Shown here piece by piece: positions 49,443 through 58,972 of a stretch of DNA of 64,000 nt. The DNA is taken from the NCBI GenBank assembly GCA_003248315.1, contig QKWM01000001.1, positions 124,001 through 188,000 of the forward strand, in the 5' to 3' direction. Position numbers and translations under genes: made by a program. This stretch comes from Streptomyces sp. SW4. GTDB lineage: Bacteria > Actinomycetota > Actinomycetes > Streptomycetales > Streptomycetaceae. The notes beneath the pieces were generated by a model. It did no database searches, was not told the origin of the DNA, and saw only the letters and a list, made by a program, of their open reading frames with translations. Within the stretch, counting starts at the first letter, position 1, and every line of letters starts with the position of its first letter.

Positions 49443-50444
49443 CGGCGCCCAGCCGGTCCGGCCACGTCCGCCTGGCCTGTGTGACGAAGTCCTTCACGGC
49501 GATGGTGTCCCCTTCCAGCCACTGCACCGCGTCCACCAGTGCGGCCGGCCCCTCGGCGAAGTCCCCGCACCGGCGCACGATCTGGTACAGCTGCGTCCTC
49601 GGCGTGCCGGCCCGGGCGGTCCCCGCCGCGATCGCGGCGGCAGCTGGCCGAGCAGCGGGGCCGCGGCGTCCGTCCGGAACGTCTCCATGGCGAGCAGCCG
49701 GTCCACCAGCGGCCACAGCGCGCTCGGCGGCGCCGGCCCGACCGGCGCCGGCTGGGCCGCGGGCGCCCCGGCCACGGCGAACGCCGTCCCCTCCAGGACG
49801 TCCAGCGGGATCATCCAGGCCACCCGGGCGCGGCGCCGGCGCTGCCCGGCCCGGGCGCCAGGACCGCGGCGAGGACGCCGACGACCAGCGCCCGTTCGGC
49901 GTGCCACACACCCGCTCCGCTGAACCCCTTGGCGACGGCGGCCCCGGTCGCGTCCAGCCGTCGATCTGACGCCACGCCGGATGCGAGCCGCCCGGCCCGA
50001 CGACCCGGCCCCGGGCCCAGACGCCGTCCGGCACGCCCGCCGGGTGGCCGAACACCGAGACGGGCCCGCCGGTGTGGTCGCCGCACAGACCGAGCGGCGC
50101 GGGCCGCACCGGCGCCGGCGGCGGTTCCTCCAGGCGCAGCACCGCCAGGTCGCCGGCAGGGGCGGAGCGCAGCCAGCCGCCGTCGGCCACGCGGGCGCGG
50201 ACCGGCCGGTCCGGGAGCCGCCCGGCGGCGGGAAGTCCAGCAGGACCGTGCCGTCGGGCGGTGGCCCGGTGTGCGGTCCGGGCAGCCGCAGCGCCGCCTC
50301 GACCACGTGCGCGCAGGTGAGGACGGTCCGCTCGGTCAGCAGCACCCCGGCCCCGATGCCGCCCGCGCCCCGGTGGTCCCGTACGCGGGCCCGCCATGCG
50401 CCCGCTCCCTGCGATACGTCAGCCCCGGCATTCCGTGACCCCAC
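49435..50444 (-). CDS. Trypsin-like serine protease with effector-associated domain (4 lost bases)
   Basis: About 337 residues from GTG 50444 (GAGGGGAA before it). The catalytic triad is visible: RTVLTCAHVVEAAL (His), GDLAVLRLEEP (Asp) and AKGFSGAGVWHAE (Ser). The C-terminal about 90 residues (LLAMETFRTDAAAPLLGQLP, then LYQIVRRCGDFAEGPAALVD) look like an effector-associated adaptor domain. No signal peptide, so it acts in the cytoplasm. Breaks near 50235, 49965, 49832 and 49640. First gene of the operon running to 42234. Confidence 0.82.
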
Positions 50445-50537
50445 GTGTTCCCCTCGTTCCACGCGTGCGGAAAACCCAGGGTAAGCCGAGTCGAGGAGCT
50501 TGGGTACGGGTGAGGTACGGGTTGATCCCTGGCGCGT

Positions 50538-51820
50538 TCAGCGCTTCAGCTCCGTGTGCGCGGTCTCCGGCAGCCGCAGGTACACGACCGACGACAGCAG
50601 GCACAGCACCGCCACGTACCACGGGAACAGCCCGCGTGGCCCAGCTCCTTGAACAGCGTGCCGACGTACGGGGCGGTCCCGCCGAACAGCGCGACGGTCA
50701 GCGAGTAGGGGAAGCCGATGCCCGCGGCACGCACCCGCGGCGGGAAGACCTCCGCGTTGACGGCGGCGCTGATCGAGGTGAACCCGGTCAGCAGGATCAT
50801 GCCGGCGCACTGCACCAGCAGCAGCACGGCGAAGGAGTCGCGCAGCGTGTGCAGCAGGGGCACGCTCAGCAGGGCGAAGCCGAGGCCGAAGAAGAGCAGC
50901 AGGGGCCGGCGTCCGAAGCGGTCGGAGAGCAGACCGCCGACCGGCTGGAGCACGGCGAAGAAGGCCAGCGAGACCGTGCCGGCGAGCAGGGCGTCCGACT
51001 TGGCGATGCCCGCGTTGAGTTCGGCGTACGTCGGCAGGTACGAGGTCCAGGTGTAGTAGGCGATGGTGCCGCCCGCCGTGATGCCGCAGATCAGCAGGGA
51101 CTCGCGCGGGTGCCGGCGCAGCGCCTCGAACAGGCCGGGCCGCGGGGCGCGGCGCTGCTCGGCGCTGCGGGTCTCCTCGGCGCCCCGGCGGATCCAGAAT
51201 CCGACCAGGCTGAGGACGGCGCCGACGACGAACGGCACGCGCCAGCCCCAGCCGTTCATGGTGGGCTCGGAGAGGGTCGTCACCAGCAGCGCCGCGAGCC
51301 CGGAGGCGGCCAGCTGCCCGATGGTGGTGGAGACGTACTGGAAGGAGGAGAACAGCCCGCGCCTGCCGGGCCCCGCCGACTCGACCAGGAAGGTCGTCGA
51401 GGCGGCGAACTCCCCGCCCACGGACAGGCCCTGGAGCAGCCGGGCGAGCACCAGGACCACCGGTGCCAGGAGGCCCGCGGACGCGTAGGTGGGGGTCAGG
51501 CCGACGAGGAGACTGCTGCCGCCCATCAGCAGGATGGTCACCGTCAGGGCGGACCGCCGCCCGCGCCGGTCGGCGACGGCGCCCATCAGCAGTCCGCCGA
51601 CGGGCCGCATGAAGAAGCCCACCGCGAACACCGCGAACGTCGACAGCAGCGGGACCAGCGAGTTGTCCGCGCCCTCGGGGAAGACCTGGTCGGCGATATA
51701 GGTGGCCAGGAAGGTGTAGGCGTACCAGTCGTACCACTCCACCGCGTTGCCCACGGAGGCGGCGAGGAGCTGTCGTACGGGGCGCCGGGTGGGTGCCTCG
51801 GTCGTCTGCATGCGTGTCAT
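50538..51820 (-). CDS. MHS-family MFS transporter (1 frameshift)
   Basis: About 427 residues, twelve membrane helices. ASVGNAVEWYDWYAYTFLATY, RPVGGLLMGAVADRRGRRSA and LQGLSVGGEFAASTTFLVES are signatures of the metabolite:H+ symporter group (ProP, KgtP, ShiA), which take up organic acids or osmolytes. One base is missing near 50636. Start ATG 51820 (later than the longest frame at 51877) since MTRMQTTEAPTRR precedes helix 1. Diverges from the phospholipase C gene. Confidence 0.9.
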
Positions 51821-51871
51821 GATCGCGACCATCCCCGGCTCGTGGCCGCGGCAATCCCGCGTACCGACGCT

Positions 51872-51893
51872 CTTCACGCAGGTGTCACCGAAC
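51872..51893 (+). promoter_or_regulatory. Possible PHO box before the phospholipase gene
   Basis: Two adjacent 11-base units, CTTCACGCAGG and TGTCACCGAAC, partly match the PhoP direct-repeat unit GTTCACCCGGC. Streptomyces phospholipases C are often phosphate-starvation genes, so the position is sensible. The match is imperfect. Confidence 0.35.
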
Positions 51894-51995
51894 CCTTCCC
51901 TGACGTTTGGTGCTCCTGCGACACTCCTTTCGCGCAGATTCCGTCACGTGCGTGCGACCTTCCCCCTCCGACAAGGCGAGAGGCTTCCCACCCCC

Positions 51996-54044
51996 ATGCC
52001 CGAAGTCAACCGGCGCCGGTTCCTCCAGCTCGCGGGCGCCACCACGGCGTTCAGCGCCCTGTCCGCCAGCATCCAGCGGGCCGCCGCCCTGCCGGCCAAC
52101 CACCGCACGGGGTCCATCGAGGACGTGGAGCACATCGTCGTCCTCATGCAGGAGAACCGTTCCTTCGACCACTACTTCGGCAAGCTGAGAGGCGTCCGCG
52201 GCTTCGGCGACCCGCACCCGGTCACCCTCCCGAGCGGCAAGTCCGTCTGGCACCAGGAGAAGAACGGCACCGAGGTGCTGCCCTTCCACCCGGACGCCGA
52301 CGACCTCGGCATGCAGTTCCTCGAGGGCCTGCCGCACGGCTGGTCCGACGGCCAGGACGCCTACCACGACGGGCGGTACGACCGGTGGCTGCCCGCCAAG
52401 GGCACCACCACCATGGCGTACCTCACCCGGGAGGACATCCCCTTCCACTACGCCCTGGCGGACGCGTTCACCGTCTGCGACGCCTACCACTGCTCGTTCA
52501 TCGGCTCCACCGACCCGAACCGCTACTACATGTGGACGGGCCACACCGGCAACGACGGCAAGGGCGGCGGCCCGGTCCTCGGCAACGACGAGCTCGGCTA
52601 CGACTGGACGACCTACCCGAGCGGCTGGAGCAGGCCGGCATCTCCTGGAAGATCTACCAGGACATCGGCGACGGCCTGGACGCCGACGGCTCCTGGGGCT
52701 GGATCGACGACGCCTACCGCGGCAACTACGGCGACAACTCCCTGCTGTACTTCAACAAGTACCGCAACGCCGAGCCCGGCGAGCCCTGGTACGACAAGGC
52801 CCGCACCGGCACCGACGTCAAGAACGGCGACGGCTACTTCGACCTGCTGCGCGCGGACGTCCGGGCGGACCGGCTGCCGCAGGTCTCCTGGATCGCCGCG
52901 CCGGAGGCCTTCTCCGAGCACTCCAACTGGCCCTCCAACTACGGCGCCTGGTACATCGCCCAGGTCCTGGACGCCCTCACCTCCAACCCGAAGGTGTGGG
53001 CGAAGACGGCCCTGTTCATCACCTACGACGAGAACGACGGCTTCTTCGACCACGTCGTGCCGCCGCTGCCCCCGAAGTCGGCCGCGCAGGGCCGCTCCAC
53101 GGTCGACGTCTCCCTGGACGTCTTCCCGGCAGCGCGACCCACCGCGAGGGCTTCTACGGCCTCGGGCCGCGCGTGCCGATGCTCGTCGTCTCACCGTGGA
53201 GCAAGGGCGGCTACGTCTGCTCCGAGACCTTCGACCACACCTCGATCATCCGGTTCATGGAGAACCGCTTCGGGGTGCGCGAGCCGAACATCTCGCCGTG
53301 GCGGCGCGCCGTCTGCGGCGACCTGACCTCCGCGTTCGACTTCTCCCGCAAGGACAGCACGCCCGCCGACCTGCCCGGCACCGACGCCTACGAGCCGCCG
53401 GACCGCGAGCGCCACCCCGACTACCGGCCGACGCCGCCCGCCGACCCGGACATGCCCAGGCAGGAGCGCGGCCTGCGCCCCGCCCGCCCGCTGAAGTACG
53501 CCCCGCACGTCGACGCCTCCGTGGACGCGGCCGCCGGGAAGCTCACGCTGGCCTTCGCCTCGGGGCCGCGGGCCGGAGCCGCCTTCCTGGTCACGTCCGG
53601 CAACCGCACCGACGGCCCCTGGACGTACACCACCGAGGCGGGCAAGAGCGTCTCCGACACCTGGAACGCGGCCTACTCGGACGGCGTCCACGACCTGACC
53701 GTGCACGGCCCAACGGCTTCCTGCGCGTCTTCCGGAACCCCGGCGGGAGCGCGGGCCCCGAGGTCACGGCGCGGCACGTGCGCGACGACGTGGAGCTGAC
53801 CTTCACCAACCAGGGCTCCGGCACCGTCCGCCTCCGGCTCGCCAACGCCTACGACGGCCGGACCCGGACCGTCACCGTGCGCCCCGGCGCCACCGTCCGG
53901 CACACCGTCGACCTCGACCGCAGCCGCCGCTGGTACGACCTGACGGTCACCTCGGAGTCCGACCCGGCCTTCCTGCGCCGGTTCGCCGGGCACGTCGAGA
54001 ACGGGCGGCCCGGAGTGAGCGACCCGGCGATCGTCACCGAGTAG
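51996..54044 (+). CDS. Tat-exported phosphocholine-specific phospholipase C (3 frameshifts)
   Basis: About 683 residues. NRRRFLQLAGATTAFSAL is a twin-arginine signal. EHIVVLMQENRSFDHYFGKL holds the catalytic Glu-Asn region of the PLC/acid-phosphatase family. FIGSTDPNRYYMWTG, ITYDENDGFFDHVVPP and PWSKGGYVCSETFDHTSIIR follow. Two C-terminal beta domains (about 520-683) are typical of non-haemolytic PLC. It frees phosphocholine from lipids outside the cell. Breaks near 52622, 53132 and 53710. Confidence 0.92.
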   Translation: MPEVNRRRFLQLAGATTAFSALSASIQRAAALPANHRTGSIEDVEHIVVLMQENRSFDHYFGKLRGVRGFGDPHPVTLPSGKSVWHQEKNGTEVLPFHPDADDLGMQFLEGLPHGWSDGQDAYHDGRYDRWLPAKGTTTMAYLTREDIPFHYALADAFTVCDAYHCSFIGSTDPNRYYMWTGHTGNDGKGGGPVLGNDELGYDWTTYPSGWSRPASPGRSTRTSATAWTPTAPGAGSTTPTAATTATTPCCTSTSTATPSPASPGTTRPAPAPTSRTATATSTCCARTSGRTGCRRSPGSPRRRPSPSTPTGPPTTAPGTSPRSWTPSPPTRRCGRRRPCSSPTTRTTASSTTSCRRCPRSRPRRAAPRSTSPWTSSRQRDPPRGLLRPRAARADARRLTVEQGRLRLLRDLRPHLDHPVHGEPLRGARAEHLAVAARRLRRPDLRVRLLPQGQHARRPARHRRLRAAGPRAPPRLPADAARRPGHAQAGARPAPRPPAEVRPARRRLRGRGRREAHAGLRLGAAGRSRLPGHVRQPHRRPLDVHHRGGQERLRHLERGLLGRRPRPDRARPNGFLRVFRNPGGSAGPEVTARHVRDDVELTFTNQGSGTVRLRLANAYDGRTRTVTVRPGATVRHTVDLDRSRRWYDLTVTSESDPAFLRRFAGHVENGRPGVSDPAIVTE

Positions 54045-55101
54045 CCGCCGGCCGCTCCAGCGAGGCCGGATGCCCCGGTCGCTCCAGCGAGGCCGGATGC
54101 GCCGGTTCCCGCCGCGCCTGCCGGGGCACCGGGCCGGCGCCCGGGTCCGGCGGGGCCGGGAGGAGACGGGCCCGGTCGCCGTCGGGGTACGGGCGGCGCG
54201 GGACGCCGCCGGGGCGGGCACGCCGGAGGCTGCCGGCCGGGCGGACGAGCCCGGGGCTCCCGCCGGGGCCGGCGCTCCCGTGGCCCCGGCCGGGGCGCGG
54301 GTGAGCACCAGGACGCCCCATGCCGCCAGGCCCGCGCCGGTCAGGGCCAGCAGGAGCCCGGCCGGGCCGCCTCGCAGCCGCTCGCCGAGCAGCGCCACGC
54401 CGATCACCGCGGCGGCCACCGGATTGGCCAGGGTCACCACCGCCAGCGGCGCGCCCAGGCCGCCGCGGTACGCGGTCTGCGCCAGCAGCAGGCCGCCCGC
54501 GGCGAAGGCCGCCACCAGCACCGCCACGCCGACGACCTGCGCCCCGAGCAGGGGCCCGAGCGGTCGGTGGCCGCGACCGTGACGGTCTGCGTCAGGGCCG
54601 AGGCGACGCCCGAGGCGACGCCGGAAGCGGTGGCGTGCCGCAGTCCCGGCCGGGTGCCGGGCCGGGACAGCAGGCCGATCACCGCGGCCGTCGCCCCGGA
54701 GACGGCCAGCGCCTCCGGCACGCTCAGCACGTCGTCGGGGCCGGGCCGGTCGCCGTGAGCAGCAGCGCGCCCAGCCCGAGCAGCGTCAGCCCGGTGCCCC
54801 GCCACTCGGCGGAGCCGACCGGCCGGCCGGCGATCCGCGCCCCGAGCGGCACCGCCGCGACCAGGGTGAGCGCGCCCAGCGGCTGGACCACGGTGAGCGG
54901 GCCGTACTTCAGGGCGGCGACGTGCAGCAGGGCGCCCGCGGCGTTCAGGGACACCGACCACCACCAGGCGCCGCTGCCCAGCAGGCGCAGGGCGCCCGTG
55001 TCCGGGCGGCGGGCGGCCAGCCGTTCCTGGGCGACCGCCGCGACGGCGTAGGCGACGGCGGAGACGAGGGACAGCCCGACGGCGAGGACGGCGGCGCTCA
55101 C
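54034..55101 (-). CDS. DMT-superfamily (EamA-like) transporter (3 frameshifts)
   Basis: About 356 residues from GTG 55101, overlapping the PAP2 stop (GTGA). Membrane helices include VLAVGLSLVSAVAYAVAAVA, LSVPEALAVSGATAAVIGLL and ALLLAQTAYRGGLGAPLAVV-like segments before LANPVAAAVIGVALLGERL. Breaks near 54742, 54560 and about 54250. The tail reads HPASLERPGHPASLERP, coded by a 27-bp tandem repeat, and the exact end is uncertain. Confidence 0.75.
54053..54106. repeat. Two tandem copies of a 27-bp unit
   Basis: 54053-54079 and 54080-54106 are identical except for one base. Coded on the minus strand as PASLERPGH/PASLERPA at the end of the DMT transporter. Confidence 0.9.
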
Positions 55102-56074
55102 CGGTCCGCCCCGACCGGCTGGGGCCGCTCGGCGGCTCCCGGCCCCGACCGGGCCGCCCCTGGCACCGTGCCACGCCCGGGCTCCCGGCGGTCCCCGGGT
55201 TCCCGGTGCCCCTGTGGCCCGCGGCGGTCCCCGGGTTCCCGGTGCCGCTGCCGCCGGGCGTCCCGTGGGCCCGGGCGGTCCCCTGGGCGGGCAGCGGCAG
55301 GCGGGGCCCGCGGGACCGGTGCGGCCGGGCGCGGACGAGAAGGGTCCGGGACCGGTGCCGGGGCGGGCGGAGCACCGCGAGCGCCAGGCCCAGCAGGGCA
55401 GCGGCCACGAGCACGTCGAGCCAGTAGTGGTTGGCCGTGCCCGTGATCACCACCAGGGTGACCAGCGGGTGCAGCAGCCACAGCCACCGCAGCCGCGCCC
55501 GGGTGGCGACGATCAGGCCGACGGCCACCATCAGCGCCCAGCCGAAGTGCAGCGACGGCATCGCGGCGAACTGGTTCGACAACCGGTCGTCCCCCGGCGG
55601 GCCGTACACCGACGGCCCGAACACGCGGGCGGTGTCCACCAGGCCGGCCGCGGCGAGCATGCGCGGCGGAGCCAGCGGAAACACCAGGTGCAGCACGAGC
55701 GCCGCACCGGTCACCGCGGCCAGCACGCGGCGCGCCCAGACGTAGTGCGCCGGCCGGCGCAGGTACAGCCAGACCAGGAAGGCGGCGGTGGCCGGGAAGT
55801 GCACGGCCGCGTAGTAGGTGTTCGCGACCCGTACGAGCGTGTCCCCGTGCAGCAGCAGCGACTGCACCGCGCCCTCGCCGGGCAGCCCGAGCGCCCGCTC
55901 CAGGTCCCAGACGCGGTGCGCGTGCGCGAAGGCCTCGCCGGTGTGGCCCGACACGAGTTGCCGGCCGAGCTTGTAGACGACGAAGAGCCCTGCGACGAGC
56001 AGCAGCTCACGGAGCAGCGGCGGTCGTGCCGGTGTGTCCGGCTCCCGTTCCGCGGGCTCGGTACGGGCGGTCAT
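55098..56074 (-). CDS. PAP2-family phosphatase / inositol phosphotransferase-like membrane protein (1 frameshift)
   Basis: About 325 residues. Six membrane helices; MPSLHFGWALMVAVGL and GTANHYWLDVLVAAALLGLA carry the PAP2 Ser-His and His-Asp motifs, in the Aur1/Ipt1-like spacing. The last about 100 residues are Pro/Gly/Arg-rich with a repeated GHREPGDRRGP-like unit (about 55190-55260). The break is in that region. Diverges from TetR across an operator array. Confidence 0.82.
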
Positions 56075-56124
56075 CCCCCGGCCCCTTCACTGTGGTGGTG
56101 CGGTGGTGGTGGGACGGGACACAT

Positions 56125-56190
56125 CGATACGGTTCCGTTCCGATACGCCAGTGTACCGATACGCTCGTGTACCGGTACACTGGCGTATCG
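56125..56190. promoter_or_regulatory. TetR operator array
   Basis: CGATACG occurs at 56125, 56141 and 56157, exactly 16 bases apart, and in reverse (CGTATCG) at 56184. Arms CGATACGCCAGTGTACCG (56141-56158) and CGGTACACTGGCGTATCG (56173-56190) are a perfect 18-bp inverted repeat with a 14-base centre. It sits between the divergent PAP2 and TetR genes and probably represses both. Confidence 0.75.
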
Positions 56191-56291
56191 ATGACCGGTC
56201 GATGGTCGTACGGCACACTTGAGCCGCAGTCGAGCAGAGACGGTGACGTCGGTCGCGGGCGGCCGCCGGACCCGGGCGAGGAGCAGCACCG

Positions 56292-56917
56292 ATGGCGCAG
56301 CAGGGCGCGGACCGGCCGGAGGCGGCCGGGGCGCAGGGCACCGCCTCGCGCCGCTCCAAGCTCACGCCCGAGCGGGAGCAGGAGTTCTTCGACACCGTCG
56401 TCGAGCAGATCCGCGAGTGCGGCTACGAGGCCGTCACGATGGAGGGCGTCGCCGCCCTCACCCGGTGCAGCAAGTCCACGCTCTACCGGCAGTGGAAGAC
56501 CAAGCCGCAGTTTGTCGCGGCCGCGCTGCGCTCGCGCCGGCAGGTGCGCTTCGCGGGCATCGACACCGGCTCCCTCGCCGAGGACCTGCGGCAGGCGGCA
56601 CGGGCCGCGGGGAGTGGTCGGGCGAGGACACCCGGCTGCTCCAGGCGCTCGGCCACGCCGTCATGCAGGACCCGGAACTGCAGCGGGCCCTGCGCGAGGC
56701 GATCGTCGAACCGGAGATCGCGGCGCTCCGCGAGATCCTGCGGCGCGGGGTCGAGCGGGGCGAGGTGGCCGCCGGCCACCCGGCGCTGGAGTACGTGCCC
56801 GCGCAGATGTTCGGCGTGCTGCGGGTCCGGCCCGTGGTGGAGGGGGAGTACGCCGACGCGGACTACCTGGTCCGCTTCGTGGAGGCCGCGGTGCTGCCCG
56901 CACTGGGGCTGACCTGA
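56292..56917 (+). CDS. TetR-family regulator (1 frameshift)
   Basis: About 208 residues. HTH: FDTVVEQIRECGYEAVTMEG, VAALTRCSKSTLYRQWKTK. The C-terminal ligand domain has LLQALGHAVMQDPELQRALR and FVEAAVLPALGL. One base is missing near 56612. The likely operators lie upstream at 56125-56190, and the PAP2 phosphatase and DMT transporter are the likely targets. Confidence 0.9.
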
Positions 56918-57075
56918 GACTCAGGCCGCCGTCCACGGGATGACTGGACGGTGGCCTGCCCGCGCCGCACCGTGGGACGGGGGCGGCGCGCGACCGGCCG
57001 GGCGGGGCGCCCTTTGAGCGGAGGGGCGCCCCGCCCGGCCGACCCGTACCCGCGGCCGGGCCCGGTGGGGCCGGG

Positions 57076-58454
57076 TCAGACGTCCTGGCCGGTGCCGCCG
57101 CCCGACGCCGCCTCGATGCCCTCGGCGATGTCGTCGATGACGGACTGCTTCTCCCCGACGTCCACACCGATGCGGACGACGACGATCCGCTCCGGGTTGG
57201 CGGGCGAGGGCAGGGCGAGCGACTCCACGTAGCCGTCGGCGCCCTTGCTCGTGACCGCCTTCCAGCGGACCCGGTAGCCCTTCTGGCCCGCCACCGTCAC
57301 CGCCTCCGAGGCCAGCACCTCGTGCGAGGAGAGCGAGCCGTAGCCCTTGCCGTACGACTCCTCGGCGTTGGCGGCGATGTCCGCCTTGGCGACCTCCTCG
57401 GCGCTGCGCCCCTCGGTGCCGAGCACCAGCGCGGGTGCCGAGTACGCGCCGCCCTTGGAGCAGTCGGCCGAGCTGTCGCCGGGGCAGGGGTAGGTGTCGT
57501 CGGAGGAGACCGAGGCGCCGACCGTGATCTCCTGGCCGTACCAGCCGTCTGGGATCGCAGGCTGATGCCGCTGACCGAGTCCGTCACCGAACCGCTGTCG
57601 ATCTTCGGCGGTCCGGACCCGTCCGGCGACGGCGAGGCACCGTCCGGGCCGTCGCCGTCGCCGCCGAAGGGCCCGTCCTGACGGCCGGGACCGTCCGTGC
57701 TCTGCTGCCGGGAGCCGGCACGGTCCCCGCCCGGCCCGTCGGCGGACAGGGCGTACACACCGACGCCGATGCTGGCCAGGACGACGGCGGCCACCGCCGC
57801 GGCTATCGCGGTGCGCACGCTCCGACGCCGGCCGCCGGGCGGCGGCGCCGGGTACCCGGGAGGACTGGCGTACCCCGCGGGCCCGGGTACTGCGGGTACG
57901 CCCCGGCTGCGGCCCCGCCCCGTACGGCGGCTGCGCCCCGCCGTACGCGGACTGTGCCGTGCCGTACGGGGACTGCGCCGTGCCGTACGGGGACGGTCCC
58001 GTGCCGTGCGGCGGCCGCCCGGCGTCGTGGTGGGGCTGCCCGGCGGGCGCGGGAGGCGTGGCCGGGGCGGGAGGCCCGGACGGGGGGAGCGGTCCGGGCG
58101 CGGATCCGGCCGGGGCCTCCTCGGCGGACCCCTGACCGGCCGGGCCGGTCTCCGGCTCCTCCGGTGACGCACCCGCACCCGCATCCGCGCCCGGCTCGCC
58201 CGCCCCGCCGGCCCCCGCCGCCTCGGTGGTCCCGGCGTCTCGGCGGTCCCCGGCGTCTCGGTGGTCCCCGCCGCCTCGGCGGGTCCGGCCGTCTCCGGCG
58301 CCCCGTCCCGCGCCGGCGGCGCCTCCGGGGTGTCCGGTCCCGCGGGCCGGACGCGGTCGGTCCACGCGTCGCCGTCCCACCAGCGTTCGGTGGCGGGACC
58401 GTCCTTCTGCTGCCCGGGGTCCGGGTACCACCCGGGAGGAGTCACGTGCGTCAT
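57076..58454 (-). CDS. DUF2510 membrane protein (4 lost bases)
   Basis: About 460 residues. The N-terminal DUF2510 motif is PPGWYPDPGQQKDG then RWWDGDAWTDRV. A long Pro/Gly/Ala linker follows, with a tyrosine-bearing repeat (YGTAQSPYGTAQSAYGGAQ). One membrane helix (TAIAAAVAAVVLASIGVGVY) leads to an outside domain with two cysteines (YPCPGDSSADCSKGG) and SLALPSPANPERIVVVRIGV. The function is unknown. Similar proteins are common surface-anchored components of actinobacteria. Confidence 0.8.
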
Positions 58455-58526
58455 GAGCACACCGTAAGAGGCGTCGGTGAAAGAGGCATGAGAGATCCCG
58501 CCCCGCGGCGCCCCGGCCGCCCGCCC

Positions 58527-58640
58527 CGGCCGTCCTCACCGCTCACGCCGCCCGCCCCGGCCGTCCCCGCCGCTCACGCCGCCCACCCGGCCGTCCCCGC
58601 CGCTCACGCCGCCCACCCGGCCGTCCCCGCCGCTCACCCC
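58527..58640. repeat. Tandem 30-bp repeats in the 58455-58972 gap
   Basis: CCGGCCGTCC-CCGCCGCTCA-CGCCGCCCAC repeats from about 58557, with exact copies at 58587 and 58617 (partial) and a diverged copy before them. The rest of the 518-base gap shows no gene. Confidence 0.85.
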
Positions 58641-58972
58641 CGCCGCTCACGCCGCCCACCCCCGCCGGCCCCGTCGTCCCCACCGCTCACGCCGCTCACC
58701 CCGGCCGCACCCCGGTCCCGCCGGGTCCCGGTGCCCCCGTAGCCCCGTCCGCGCCTCCCGCCCTGCGTGCCACCGGGCCGAAACCCGGCCGTCGCACGGA
58801 CGTTGACGTCCGGTCAGGTGCCCCGCCTGGTCGCGGGCGGGCCCGCGTCGTCCGTCCGATACCCGATGTCACCCGACTCGGCAACACCTGATCCGACCCG
58901 CAACCACCACGGCCGCCGGAGGGCTAGGCTCGAGGTCTGTACGTCGTTCGGGCGACTTGGGGAGGTAGCGGG

